Notes under the pieces: model-generated
Database searches by the model: none
What the model was told of the DNA's origin: nothing
Seen by the model: only the letters and a program-made list of their open reading frames with translations
Shown here: positions 1 through 7,755 of the stretch, in pieces
Numbering within the stretch: the stretch's first letter is position 1
Layout: each line of letters opens with the position of its first letter
Program-made: the position numbers and the translations under genes
DNA from: CAYTLW01 sp964438735
Lineage (GTDB): Bacteria; Myxococcota_A; UBA9042
DNA: 22,744 nucleotides
Assembly: GCA_964438735.1 (NCBI GenBank)
Contig: CAYTLW010000123.1
Span: 1 to 22,744 of the forward strand
Direction of reading: 5' to 3'

Positions 1-42
1 CAAGCTATCTGGCTCGAGTCGTCGCGAAAGGGTGACGAGGGG

Positions 43-927
43 CTAAAGTCGAGACAAGACCGCCGTCTCGTCTTTGACCCGCTGCAGGAAGTCCCGATAG
101 CTGGAATCGGGCAAGGTCTGGATGTAGTCGGACAGCTGGCGCGGGCTGAGATATCCCATGCGATAGGCCGCCTCCTCAGGCGAACCGATGAACAACCCCT
201 GGCGCGCTTCGATGGAGTGCACGAACTCGCTCGCCTCCAGCAAGCTCTCCGGCGTGCCCGTGTCGAGCCAGGCGATGCCGCGGCCCATGGGCATGGCGCG
301 CAGGCGGCCCTCGTTGAGGTAGTCGCGATTCAGATCGGTGATCTCCAGCTCGCCGCGCGCCGACGGCGTCTGGTTGCGCGCTCGCTCGGCGACGCCCGGG
401 CCGTAGACATACAGGCCGGGGACGGCCCAGTCCGACTTGGGCTCCGAGGGCTTCTCCTCCAGAGACAGGGCGCGATACTCCGAATCGAACTCCACCACGC
501 CGTAGCGCGACGGATCGCTGACCCGGTAGCCGAAGATGGTCGCGCCGTCGCCATTTGCGGCCATGGCCCGGCGCAGGAAGTCCAACCGGCCATAGATGAA
601 ATTGTCGCCCAGCATCAGGAAGACCGAGTCATCGCCGACGAACTCCTCGCCGATGATCAGCGCCTCGGAGATGCCACGCGGCGCCGCCTGCACCGCATAC
701 TTCAAGGTGATACCCCAACGGCTGCCGTCGCCCAGCAGGGCTTCGAAGCGGGGCGTATCTTCGGGCGAGGAGATGATCAACACCTCGCTGATACCCGAGA
801 CCAGCATCGTGGTCAGCGGGTAGTAGATCATCGGCTTGTTGTAGATCGGCTGCAGCTGCTTGCTCGCCACCTCGGTCAGCGGGTACAGGCGGGTGCCTTT
901 GCCACCGGCGAGCAGGATGCCCTTCAT
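43..927 (-). CDS. rmlA: Glucose-1-phosphate thymidylyltransferase (RmlA)
   Basis: This cytoplasmic enzyme makes dTDP-glucose from glucose-1-phosphate and dTTP, the first step of dTDP-L-rhamnose and related sugar synthesis. The 294-residue product has the normal family length. Visible motifs are the N-terminal nucleotide-binding loop LAGGKGTRLYPLT (residues 6-18), QLQPIYNKPMIYYPL (24-38), the catalytic metal-site segment LGDNFIYG (Asp108), LEEKP (157-160), GELEITDLN (192-200) and WLDTGTPESLLEAS (220-233). I chose the ATG at 925-927 because the family sequence begins exactly there (MKGILLAGG) and AGGAGA lies 5 bases upstream. A longer in-frame extension upstream reads as arginine-rich non-coding sequence. 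No other rhamnose gene is visible; any partners would lie beyond the left edge. Sub-type (RmlA versus RffH-like) cannot be settled, but the enzyme class is secure. Confidence 0.95.
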   Translation of the reverse strand: MKGILLAGGKGTRLYPLTEVASKQLQPIYNKPMIYYPLTTMLVSGISEVLIISSPEDTPRFEALLGDGSRWGITLKYAVQAAPRGISEALIIGEEFVGDDSVFLMLGDNFIYGRLDFLRRAMAANGDGATIFGYRVSDPSRYGVVEFDSEYRALSLEEKPSEPKSDWAVPGLYVYGPGVAERARNQTPSARGELEITDLNRDYLNEGRLRAMPMGRGIAWLDTGTPESLLEASEFVHSIEARQGLFIGSPEEAAYRMGYLSPRQLSDYIQTLPDSSYRDFLQRVKDETAVLSRL

Positions 928-1093
928 GTTCGTCTCCTGTGCGGGGTTCGCCCGGTTACGGCGTCGCGCGGTGTTGCGCGTCCCCCTTGTGTTGCGGCGG
1001 CGGAGCATAACGATCGACCGGCGGCCCGACAACCTGCGTTTGCGGGAGTTGCATGGCCCCTGTTGCTGGCCCACACTCGGCCCGAGGCAGCCG
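928..1093. promoter_or_regulatory. Divergent intergenic region, rmlA / cyclase
   Basis: This 166-bp gap separates two divergent genes and must hold both promoters if neither is read from elsewhere. RBS-like sequences are visible at each end: AGGAGA for the minus gene, and a weak GAGG at about 1084 for the plus gene. I see no convincing -35/-10 pair or operator. Confidence 0.4.
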
Positions 1094-3385
1094 ATGAAGA
1101 TAACGACTTCTCGCTTTCGCGATTTCAACGCGCCCCTGCTGGCTGCGCTGCTGACGACCATCGTATGCGTCGGCCTGATCGCCGCTCACCAGCTGGGTCG
1201 GATCGATCTGCCGGGCCTTGAGGAGTTCGAACACAACAGCATCGACGCCCGCTTCCACGTTCGGGGCAAGCACAAGCCACAGACGGATGACATCGTCATC
1301 GTCGGTTTCGATGACAAGCTGCGCCACGAAGCGCCGGACGTCTTTCAGAAGCGCGCCGGCTGGGCGCGATTCCTGGATGCCCTGGCCAAGTACGAACCGC
1401 TCGCCGTCGGCATCGACGCCTTCTTCGCCAGCCCGGAGATTTCCCTGCCGCCGGGCGTCATGGACAAGGTACGAGGTGCCCACCGCGCGCTCGGACTGGC
1501 GGCGGAGGCCACGACCACCAATCCCTTGATGAAGCAGGCCTTCAGCGCCCTGGACGCCGTGGTCGAAGCGGCTCGCGGCGACGAGATTCTGGCCGCGGCT
1601 TTGAAGCGGTCGGGCAACGTGGTGTTGAGCGTGCTCTTCTTCCTGGAGCGTGGCGAGTCAGCGCCTGCGCCCATGGGCCAGCCCGAGCCCATCGGTCTAC
1701 GCGGCGGCCAGTACGACGAGGCGGTCGCGGTGGAGCAACCACAATCCCGTCGCCCACCGCGCGCCGAAGCGAGCATCTACGGCTCCCTGGAGGTGTTCGC
1801 CCGCAACACCGCCGGCGCCGGCTACACCAACGTGATCAAGGATAGCGACGGCAAGGTGCGCAGCGTCTACGGCGTCATCGAGCATGGCGGCCGCTACTAC
1901 ATGCCCCTGGGTCTGGCCATGGCGCGCCACATCAAGGGCCAGGTCGAAGAGCTCTCCTACGTGGTCGGCGAGACGCAGATCATGATGGGCGAACGAACCC
2001 TGCGCGTGGACTCCAGGAGCACCGCCATCCTCGGCTACCTCGGGCCGGGTCGCACCTTCACCTACATCTCCGCCGCCGACGTACTCACCGGCAAGACGCC
2101 CAAGGCGGAGCTCGCCGGCAAGGTGGTCTTCGTCGGCTACAGCGACGCCGCGCGCGACCGGATCGCCACGCCATTCGACCAGAACATGCCCGGCGTCGAG
2201 GTGCACGCCACCTTCGCCCACAACGCCCTGCACGGCGGCCTGATGACGCGCGCCGACCCGCTCTGGACCGTCCTGGTGGTGCTGGTATTGGGCTTGCTCA
2301 TCAGCCTCTTCTCCTTCCGCTTCATCCGCCAGCAGCGGGCCTGGATGGAGAGCGTCGCAGCCGTGGTGCTCTTATTGGGCTGGCTGGTCGCGGCCCAGGT
2401 CTTCTTCGAGGGCGGCCTGGTGGTCGACGTGGTGGCGCCCGCCGTGAGCTGCCTCCTGGTGGCGCTGGCCACCCTGTCGACGGCGCTGGCCACCGAGGGC
2501 CGCGAAAAGGCGCGCCTGCGCGCGGCCTTCTCGCAATACGTCACCGGCAGCCTGGTCTCCCGAATCATCGATGATCCCAGCCAGGTTCGCCTGGGCGGCG
2601 TGCGGCGCGAGCTGTCGATCCTGTTCTCTGATATTCGCGGCTTCTCGCGCTTCTCCGAGAACATGGAACCCGAGGCCCTGTCCAGCTTCCTCAACGAGTA
2701 CCTCACGCCCATGACCGAGCTGGTGATGGAGCAGGGCGGCATGCTCGACAAGTACATCGGCGACGCGGTGATGGCCGTCTACGGCGCGCCGCTGGCCATG
2801 CCGGAACATGGCGCTGCCGCCTGTCGAACGGCGCTGGCGATGCAGGAACGGCTCGAGGAGCTCAACGTTGAATGGAGCGAGCGCGGGCTGCCGCGGATCG
2901 ACATCGGCATCGGCCTGAACAGCGGCACGGTCAGCGTCGGCAACATGGGCTCGGAGGTGCGCTTCGACTACACTGTCATGGGCGATACCGTGAACCTGGG
3001 CGCGCGCCTGGAGGCGCTGACCAAGGAGTATCGGGCCAAGATCCTGGTCGGCCAGGACACCCGCACTTCGGCTGGCGACGGCTTCGTCTTCCGCGAGTTG
3101 GACTTCGTTCGCGTCAAGGGCCGCTCGGGTACCGTGCGGGTCTATGAGCTCATCGGCGAGGTGGGCAGCGCGCCCATGGCCACCGAGCAGGTCGATGCCT
3201 GGCACGCCGGGTTGGAGTTGTATCGCAAGCGGGATTGGGCCGCCGCCCGGGACGCCTTTGCCAGCTACATGGAGCGATGGCCCGCCGACGGCACCGCCGA
3301 GATGATGGTCGAGCGCGTGGAATGGCTGAGCGACAATCCGCCCGGCGAGGGCTGGGATGGCGTCTACGAACAGCGCAATAAGTAG
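1094..3385 (+). CDS. CHASE2-domain class III adenylate/guanylate cyclase
   Basis: This is a membrane-bound sensor cyclase that would make a cyclic nucleotide, probably cAMP, in response to an extracytoplasmic signal. The 763-residue order is: N-terminal membrane segment (about 13-31); large extracytoplasmic CHASE2 domain (about 45-385, including DDIVIVGFDD and GKVVFVGYSDAARD); three closely spaced membrane segments (about 391-411, 419-437, 442-465); and a class III cyclase domain (about 500-690). Catalytic features are intact: metal-binding Asp513 (FSDIRGF) and Asp557 (KYIGDAVMAVYG), the purine-specifying pair Lys553 and Asp625, and transition-state Asn634/Arg638 (DTVNLGARLE). The Lys/Asp pair is the usual adenylate-cyclase signature. 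The C-terminal tail (about 700-763, ending PPGEGWDGVYEQ) is a short TPR-like extension common in CHASE2 cyclases. The ATG at 1094 places the first membrane segment normally; the upstream extension has no protein-like composition. The ligand is unknown. Confidence 0.93.
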   Translation: MKITTSRFRDFNAPLLAALLTTIVCVGLIAAHQLGRIDLPGLEEFEHNSIDARFHVRGKHKPQTDDIVIVGFDDKLRHEAPDVFQKRAGWARFLDALAKYEPLAVGIDAFFASPEISLPPGVMDKVRGAHRALGLAAEATTTNPLMKQAFSALDAVVEAARGDEILAAALKRSGNVVLSVLFFLERGESAPAPMGQPEPIGLRGGQYDEAVAVEQPQSRRPPRAEASIYGSLEVFARNTAGAGYTNVIKDSDGKVRSVYGVIEHGGRYYMPLGLAMARHIKGQVEELSYVVGETQIMMGERTLRVDSRSTAILGYLGPGRTFTYISAADVLTGKTPKAELAGKVVFVGYSDAARDRIATPFDQNMPGVEVHATFAHNALHGGLMTRADPLWTVLVVLVLGLLISLFSFRFIRQQRAWMESVAAVVLLLGWLVAAQVFFEGGLVVDVVAPAVSCLLVALATLSTALATEGREKARLRAAFSQYVTGSLVSRIIDDPSQVRLGGVRRELSILFSDIRGFSRFSENMEPEALSSFLNEYLTPMTELVMEQGGMLDKYIGDAVMAVYGAPLAMPEHGAAACRTALAMQERLEELNVEWSERGLPRIDIGIGLNSGTVSVGNMGSEVRFDYTVMGDTVNLGARLEALTKEYRAKILVGQDTRTSAGDGFVFRELDFVRVKGRSGTVRVYELIGEVGSAPMATEQVDAWHAGLELYRKRDWAAARDAFASYMERWPADGTAEMMVERVEWLSDNPPGEGWDGVYEQRNK

Positions 3386-3399
3386 CGACGTGACGTCGC
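3385..3399 (+). terminator. Short hairpin at the cyclase stop codon
   Basis: A perfect 6-bp stem (GCGACG / CGTCGC) with a 3-base loop starts on the last base of the stop codon of the cyclase gene. No T-run follows, so factor-independent termination is uncertain. It may instead protect a 3' end or be chance in GC-rich sequence. Confidence 0.25.
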
Positions 3400-3520
3400 G
3401 CAAGCCCGCGCACCGCCGAACGAATCAACTCCCGTGCGTTGCGTTGATGATGTGCTAGTCTCGTGTCGGGCGCGCCGAAATCGGATGAAGACAAGCCGAC
3501 GAAAGCCGGAGAAGAGGGTC

Positions 3521-4756
3521 ATGAAACAGGCCACCAGCCACAGTATTGCCGTCTTGGGACTCATCGCCATCCTGGCCACTGCGGTCGCTTGCGGCGACAA
3601 GCAGCCCGTCGCCGCCAACGCGGCGCCCCCGCCAGTCGCCGAGCCCACCGCCGACGCCGCTCCCGTGGGCGTGGTCGTCTCGGTCACCGGCGCCGTCGTC
3701 GCCACCCGTGCCATCGAAGGGGCAGCAAAGCGCAAGCTGGTCGTCGATGGGCCAATCTTCGCCGATGACACCATCGACACAGGCGCCGAAGGCAGCATCA
3801 GCGTCCGACTGAACCACAACCTGGCCACGTGGACCCTCGCTGCCAACAAGCGCAAGCGGGTTGACAAGAGCGCCGCCTGGAGGGCGCCCAAGGGCAGCAA
3901 GACCCAACTCCTGGCCCGTCGGGTCAAGGGCGAGTTGACCGCTTCGGCCGGTCGCCATAGCGAGCAGGAGGCCGCCGGTTCGGCCGAATCCGCCAGCCGC
4001 AAGGCCGCCGAGGTCGACAAGAAGCTGGTCGCTCGTGTGGCCGCCGCAGAAAAAGCCCGCGAGCCCGCCGCCAAGCCGGCTGCGGCACCCGCACCGCGTC
4101 CCGCAGCCCGTCGGGTGGCCGCTGCGCCGCCCGCACGCCGCGCCGCCCGCGCTGCGCCGCGTCCCTCCGCTGTACCGCCGCCGTCGGCAGCGCCGCCGCC
4201 GGAGCGGGATAACGTGGCCGCAGCCGCCCCCGCCAAGCTCGGCAGCGCACCGCCTCCGCCGCCCCCACCGCCACCGTCTGCCGATCCGGCGCCCAAGCGC
4301 GCGGCCGCCGCCGCTCCGCCGCCATCTGAGCCAGCGTACGAAGATTCGCCCGTCGCCTCGGCACCGGCGAAGTTGCCCACGGCGCCGCCGTCACCAGCGG
4401 AAGGTGAAGAAGCGCCACCGCTGGCCGTGGTCAAGCTCAGCGTCAAGCTGGTCAAGGGTGGCCTCGACAAGGCCGTGGCCAACAAGCAGCTCAAGCGGCG
4501 CATCTCCGCCGTGCGTTCCTGCTATGAGGGCGCCCTGGACAAGAACCCGAAGCTGGGCGGCGTCCTGCAGGTCATCGTCGAGATCCTCGCCGACGGCAGC
4601 GTCAGCCGCGTGGTGGTCGCCAAGGGCGGCCTGGGCGGCAAGATCGGCAAGTGCGTCCAGGGCAAGCTGTCCGCCATGAAGTTCCCGGCCCTGCCCGCCG
4701 AAGCCGGTGACAAGAAGCGGTACATCAAAGCCACGCTGGATTTCTCCACCAGGTAG
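3521..4756 (+). CDS. FecR-like / AgmX-PglI C-terminal domain lipoprotein
   Basis: The 411-residue product is predicted to be exported and lipid-anchored. The signal peptide ends at Cys24 (ATAVAC), an acceptable but not classical lipobox. Residues about 47-135 resemble a FecR-type domain (GVVVSVTGAVVATR...VDGPIFADDTIDTGAEGSISVRL). A long Ala/Pro-rich low-complexity linker follows (about 150-310). Residues about 320-411 match the AgmX/PglI C-terminal module of myxobacteria: ISAVRSCYEGALDKNPKLGG, then VEILADGSVS, then a second conserved Cys in GKCVQGKLSAMKFP. That module occurs in gliding and envelope-complex proteins, but its molecular role is not well defined. I chose the ATG at 3521 because AGAGGG lies just upstream and it gives a compact signal peptide. 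The in-frame ATG at 3485 has no good RBS and adds a very basic leader. The gene appears monocistronic. Confidence 0.8.
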   Translation: MKQATSHSIAVLGLIAILATAVACGDKQPVAANAAPPPVAEPTADAAPVGVVVSVTGAVVATRAIEGAAKRKLVVDGPIFADDTIDTGAEGSISVRLNHNLATWTLAANKRKRVDKSAAWRAPKGSKTQLLARRVKGELTASAGRHSEQEAAGSAESASRKAAEVDKKLVARVAAAEKAREPAAKPAAAPAPRPAARRVAAAPPARRAARAAPRPSAVPPPSAAPPPERDNVAAAAPAKLGSAPPPPPPPPPSADPAPKRAAAAAPPPSEPAYEDSPVASAPAKLPTAPPSPAEGEEAPPLAVVKLSVKLVKGGLDKAVANKQLKRRISAVRSCYEGALDKNPKLGGVLQVIVEILADGSVSRVVVAKGGLGGKIGKCVQGKLSAMKFPALPAEAGDKKRYIKATLDFSTR

Positions 4757-4818
4757 GCGCTCGTCGCATCGGCCAGATGGCCCACTGCGCGGCCGTCATC
4801 CCGTGACGACGCAGGGGT

Positions 4819-4864
4819 CCGTGGTGCGCAGATACCACGGCCATCCCCCCGGCGCGCACCACGG
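4819..4864. repeat. 11-bp perfect inverted repeat, 24-bp spacer
   Basis: CCGTGGTGCGC at 4819-4829 is exactly mirrored by GCGCACCACGG at 4854-4864. The 24-base spacer and the lack of a T-run make this more like a pair of protein-binding half-sites than a terminator. It lies in the 287-bp gap ahead of the small membrane protein gene and overlaps the ACCACG repeat array. Confidence 0.5.
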
Positions 4865-4908
4865 GGTTCGCGGTAGACGTACCACGTCGATCGCACCCCC
4901 ATACCACA
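4834..4908 (+). promoter_or_regulatory. Array of four ACCAC(G/A) boxes spaced 22-24 bp
   Basis: ACCACG occurs at 4834 and again at 4858 and 4881, with ACCACA at 4903. The start-to-start distances are 24, 23 and 22 bp, close to two helical turns. An inverted copy (CGTGGT) lies at 4820. The array is about 135 bp upstream of the next start codon, where an upstream activator or repressor array might sit. The binding protein is unknown. Confidence 0.4.
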
Positions 4909-5043
4909 GCACAATGCTATGAACTTCCTTGCAAGTTGGCGTGCGCTGTCAATTTCTGAAGGGGGTGTTTGCCCATAGTATGTACTTGGACACGGCGAGA
5001 GGGGCACAGAGCCCCAGGGAACGCCGGCCACAAGGAGGACACA

Positions 5044-5316
5044 ATGGATATGGGTTACATGAGCGAGCTTCTGATGAGCGTCCTGATCTTCGCCCCTGGC
5101 GTGGTGCTGCTCTCCATCTGTGTCTTCGTTGGTGTGCTGGTGCTGCTCGAGAAGGCGGGCATCTTCGGTGCCATGACCAGCAACGACGTCATCGTCGAGG
5201 CCGAGGTCACGGCCACCACCGCCAATCCGCCGGCTGGCCAGGTCATCGCGGGCCTCGAAACCGCCATCGCCGACGAGGCGCAGGCCGAACAGGCCGAAGC
5301 CGTCAACGGCAACTGA
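5044..5316 (+). CDS. Small single-span membrane protein, unknown function
   Basis: I do not recognise this 90-residue protein. It has one strongly hydrophobic segment (about 10-36, LLMSVLIFAPGVVLLSICVFVGVLVLL), then a short hydrophilic region rich in Ala, Glu and Thr (about 48-90) with no cysteines. The start is well supported: AAGGAGG at 5032-5038 lies 5 bases before the ATG, the strongest Shine-Dalgarno match in the window, which suggests high translation. The 5' leader contains a small hairpin (GGGGC/GCCCC near 5000-5014). The gene stands alone between a regulatory-looking gap and a terminator. It could be a structural or regulatory small membrane protein; nothing indicates a reaction. Confidence 0.75.
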   Translation: MDMGYMSELLMSVLIFAPGVVLLSICVFVGVLVLLEKAGIFGAMTSNDVIVEAEVTATTANPPAGQVIAGLETAIADEAQAEQAEAVNGN

Positions 5317-5336
5317 ACCTCCTTATCGGTACCGGT

Positions 5337-5359
5337 GGCGCGAGGTCGCTCCTCGCGCC
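5337..5359. terminator. 9-bp perfect hairpin after the small membrane protein gene
   Basis: GGCGCGAGG at 5337-5345 pairs exactly with CCTCGCGCC at 5351-5359 across a 5-base loop, 20 bases past the stop codon. No T-run follows directly, so it probably acts with the second hairpin downstream. Confidence 0.45.
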
Positions 5360-5387
5360 GCCGGCCCCGAACCGGAGCAAGAAGATG

Positions 5388-5422
5388 CGCGGCGCACCCA
5401 ACGGGCGCCGCGTTTGCTATTT
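5388..5422. terminator. Bidirectional rho-independent terminator
   Basis: CGCGGCGC at 5388-5395 pairs with GCGCCGCG at 5405-5412 across a 9-base loop. On the plus strand it is followed by TTTGCTATTT; on the minus strand by a T-rich stretch. It sits exactly between two convergent genes and overlaps the 3' end of the minus-strand one. Confidence 0.65.
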
Positions 5423-7384
5423 AAGGTTCATGCCGCCCGGGTAGCCATACGCTGTCGCCGGGCCATATCCATACACCGACAGCCCAAACGCCTGGTCCGC
5501 ATCCAACGTATGCATGCCGGGCTTCAGATCGATCCAGGCCAGCTCCCAGGTCCCGTCGCCGACCGGTTTGAACAGCCCGGCGGCGATCTCCTTGCCATCG
5601 AGCTTCACCGCGAGCCCCTTGGGGCGCACCACGGAGGCGTGGTTATCCTTGTAGCCGATGGGGGTGAGGATGAAGTAGTCCTCGCGCAGCTGGTTGGCCG
5701 GCGGGTGGATGATGAAGGTGGGGTCACCGTTGAAGTCATCGGTCTGCTGCTGAGAGACGATGAACTGGCCGACCTGGATCTTGCCCGTGGCCTCCAGCAT
5801 GAAGCTCTCGGTGGTCTGCACCTCCACCCAGCCGCCACCGGCGGGCAGGCTGACGCCATCGAGGCCCTTGATGGGCGGAATGGTCTTCAAGGTCACGCCC
5901 TTGTGTCCCGCCATCACCACCCAGATGTCGGGCTCGACGCCGCGCGGCTTGGTCTTGGGGCAGATCGCCCTGTTGCCCCAGGCCTCCACCGGCAGCAGCT
6001 GCTCCTCGACATGTTCGGCGCAGCAGTTCTCCTTGGGACCGCCCTCGTAGCCCAGCACCAGCTCCTCATGGCCGCCGAACACGGCGACGGGTTTGTCGGA
6101 TTCGATGCGCGTGCCGGTCAGGTCGGCCACCGCGAACCCCTCCAGGGTGCTGTGTGCCTCCAGGTTGAGCACATCGGCCTGCTGCAGGCTGAAGGTCGCC
6201 GTCTGGCCCGCCTTGAGCGGGGTGTTCACCTGGGGCGCCATCTTGACGGTGCCCTTGGCGCCGATGGTGACCTTGACCTTGGTGGTCCCCGGCCGCGTGG
6301 CGAACACGGTGAGATAGCCCTTCTGCGGTGGGAAGGAGGGCAGGTTGGGGATGTTGATCTCGGGTCCCGAGGGCCGGCTGATGACGTAGTAGTCCTTGCC
6401 GAGCGCGTTATGCGGCAGCAGCAAGGAGCCGTCGTTGGAGTAGGCCTGGTCGGCGTTGAAGGGGTTGAACTGGTAGGCCACCACGGGCTGGTCGGAGGTG
6501 ATGTGGATCGCCTTGGAGGTGATGGAGTTATCGTCCACGTTCATCACCGGCATCTTGAACTCCGCCGACTGGCCCGCCTTGACCACGTTGTTGGCGATGT
6601 TCTTGGGCCAGCCCTTGGGCATGCCGAACTTGATCTTGGCGTCGAAGATGCCCGGGTTGCTGATCACGATGCTGTGGGGCTCGAACTTGGGGTTCTTGCC
6701 GATGAAGGCCGGGTCGTCGTAGTTGTCGAGATCGGCGCTCCAGTACTCACAGCCCACGTGCGAGCTCACCTTGAGGTTCTGCTCGCAGAGGCTGACGCAC
6801 TTGCCGCCCAGGCAGTAGGCGCCGGTCTTGCAGTCGACCTTGTCGCCGTAGCCGGAGCCGTCGTCTTTGCAGACCTTGTAGTACTGCTTGCCGTCGCAGA
6901 TGGCCGTAGTCGGCACGCAGGCGGTCTTCTTGCACACGCCCTTGACGCAGAGCTGACCGGTCTCGCAATCCTGGGGCAGCCAGGCGTCGCCATCCGGTGA
7001 GCAGATCGAGGCGGCATCGTAGCCAGCGCACTCACCGACCTCACCCGGCTTGCAGCTCGCCTTGAGGGCGCAGTGACCCAGCTTGCAGAACTTCGGCTTC
7101 TGGCAGGTCTCTTCGACCATCCACTTGCCGTTGATGCAGATCTTGGTGCCCAGCGTACCCAGGCAGCCCCGCTCGCCCTCGGCGCACTCGGCGCCATCGG
7201 CCAGGGGCGCCTTGACGTCCTCGCCGGACGCGCCGCCGTCATCGGTGACGCTGGCGCCATCGGCCAGCGCGGCGTCGCCGAACTGCACGTCCGGGTCCGT
7301 GTTGCCGGCGCCACCGCCCGGCGATGGATTGCTGCAGGCCGCGCAGAGCAGGAGCGCGAGGGTGAACGCTGTAGTCTTGCACAT
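5417..7384 (-). CDS. Cys-rich lipoprotein with IgGFc-binding-type domain
   Basis: This 655-residue protein is predicted to be exported and lipid-anchored at Cys17. The signal peptide ends LLLCAAC, with an unusual Cys at the -3 position. A short Asp/Ala-rich linker follows (about 20-62), then a Cys-rich region (about 63-200, over 20 cysteines, with units such as CETGQLCVKGVC and CKTGAYCLGGKC). The rest (about 205-655) matches the IgGFc-binding N-terminal family as found in myxobacteria: PHSIVISNPGIFDAKIKF, then SDQPVVAYQFNPFN and AYSNDGSLLLPHNALG. Despite the family name, bacterial members are not shown to bind antibody; a surface adhesion or matrix role is inference. The start at 7384 is supported by the signal peptide and a GGAG 6 bases upstream. 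It is divergent from the Sel1-repeat gene across a hexanucleotide array. Confidence 0.88.
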   Translation of the reverse strand: MCKTTAFTLALLLCAACSNPSPGGGAGNTDPDVQFGDAALADGASVTDDGGASGEDVKAPLADGAECAEGERGCLGTLGTKICINGKWMVEETCQKPKFCKLGHCALKASCKPGEVGECAGYDAASICSPDGDAWLPQDCETGQLCVKGVCKKTACVPTTAICDGKQYYKVCKDDGSGYGDKVDCKTGAYCLGGKCVSLCEQNLKVSSHVGCEYWSADLDNYDDPAFIGKNPKFEPHSIVISNPGIFDAKIKFGMPKGWPKNIANNVVKAGQSAEFKMPVMNVDDNSITSKAIHITSDQPVVAYQFNPFNADQAYSNDGSLLLPHNALGKDYYVISRPSGPEINIPNLPSFPPQKGYLTVFATRPGTTKVKVTIGAKGTVKMAPQVNTPLKAGQTATFSLQQADVLNLEAHSTLEGFAVADLTGTRIESDKPVAVFGGHEELVLGYEGGPKENCCAEHVEEQLLPVEAWGNRAICPKTKPRGVEPDIWVVMAGHKGVTLKTIPPIKGLDGVSLPAGGGWVEVQTTESFMLEATGKIQVGQFIVSQQQTDDFNGDPTFIIHPPANQLREDYFILTPIGYKDNHASVVRPKGLAVKLDGKEIAAGLFKPVGDGTWELAWIDLKPGMHTLDADQAFGLSVYGYGPATAYGYPGGMNLK

Positions 7385-7755
7385 GGAGGACTCCGTGACG
7401 CTACCGGCCGGGGTGAGTGCGCATGAGGTAGCGGCGCAGGAGGGTGCCAGAAGCGGGGGGGCGGCGTCGAGGGTGTGGGGCCGCGGACACGGTCACGGTC
7501 ACGGTCACGGCCACGGACGCGGGCACGGTCACCGACACGGTCACCGACACGGTCACGGTCACGGTCACGGTCACGGACACGGCCTCGGTCACGGTCACGG
7601 TCACGGACACGGCCTCGGTCACGGTCACCGACACGGTCACGGCCACGGTCACCGACACGGTCACGGTCACGGTCACGGCCACCGCCTGGACCCCCCACAA
7701 CCGTTCATGTCACGCTGCCCACAACCGAACACGCCACGCCGGAGCCTGACCTCCC
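7385..7755. promoter_or_regulatory. 371-bp divergent intergenic region, mostly repeat
   Basis: This gap between two divergent genes is occupied for more than half its length by the hexamer array at 7485-7682. About 100 bp on the left and 73 bp on the right remain for promoters. I found no clear promoter. GGAG at 7741-7744 lies 11 bases before the next start codon, a little far for an RBS. Confidence 0.5.
7485..7682. repeat. Hexanucleotide tandem array, 33 units of GGTCAC
   Basis: Read from 7485, the sequence is 33 consecutive hexamers without a single register slip. Nineteen are GGTCAC. The variants are CGACAC (4), GGACAC (3), GGCCAC (3), GGCCTC (2), GGACGC (1) and GGGCAC (1). Units 13-17 (7557-7586) and 18-22 (7587-7616) are an exact 30-bp tandem duplication, showing growth by segmental copying or slippage. 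Because six is a multiple of three, several frames stay open across it, but none has a convincing start and RBS, and all run into neighbouring genes in the wrong frame. It lies between divergent starts, so length changes could alter promoter spacing. Confidence 0.9.

Noticed and set aside
7401..7700. Minus-strand Val-Thr/Val-Ser repeat open frame over the hexamer array
   Set aside because: Explained by translation of a simple repeat; no RBS or flanking protein-like sequence, and its end is only 17 bp from the start of the lipoprotein gene on the same strand.
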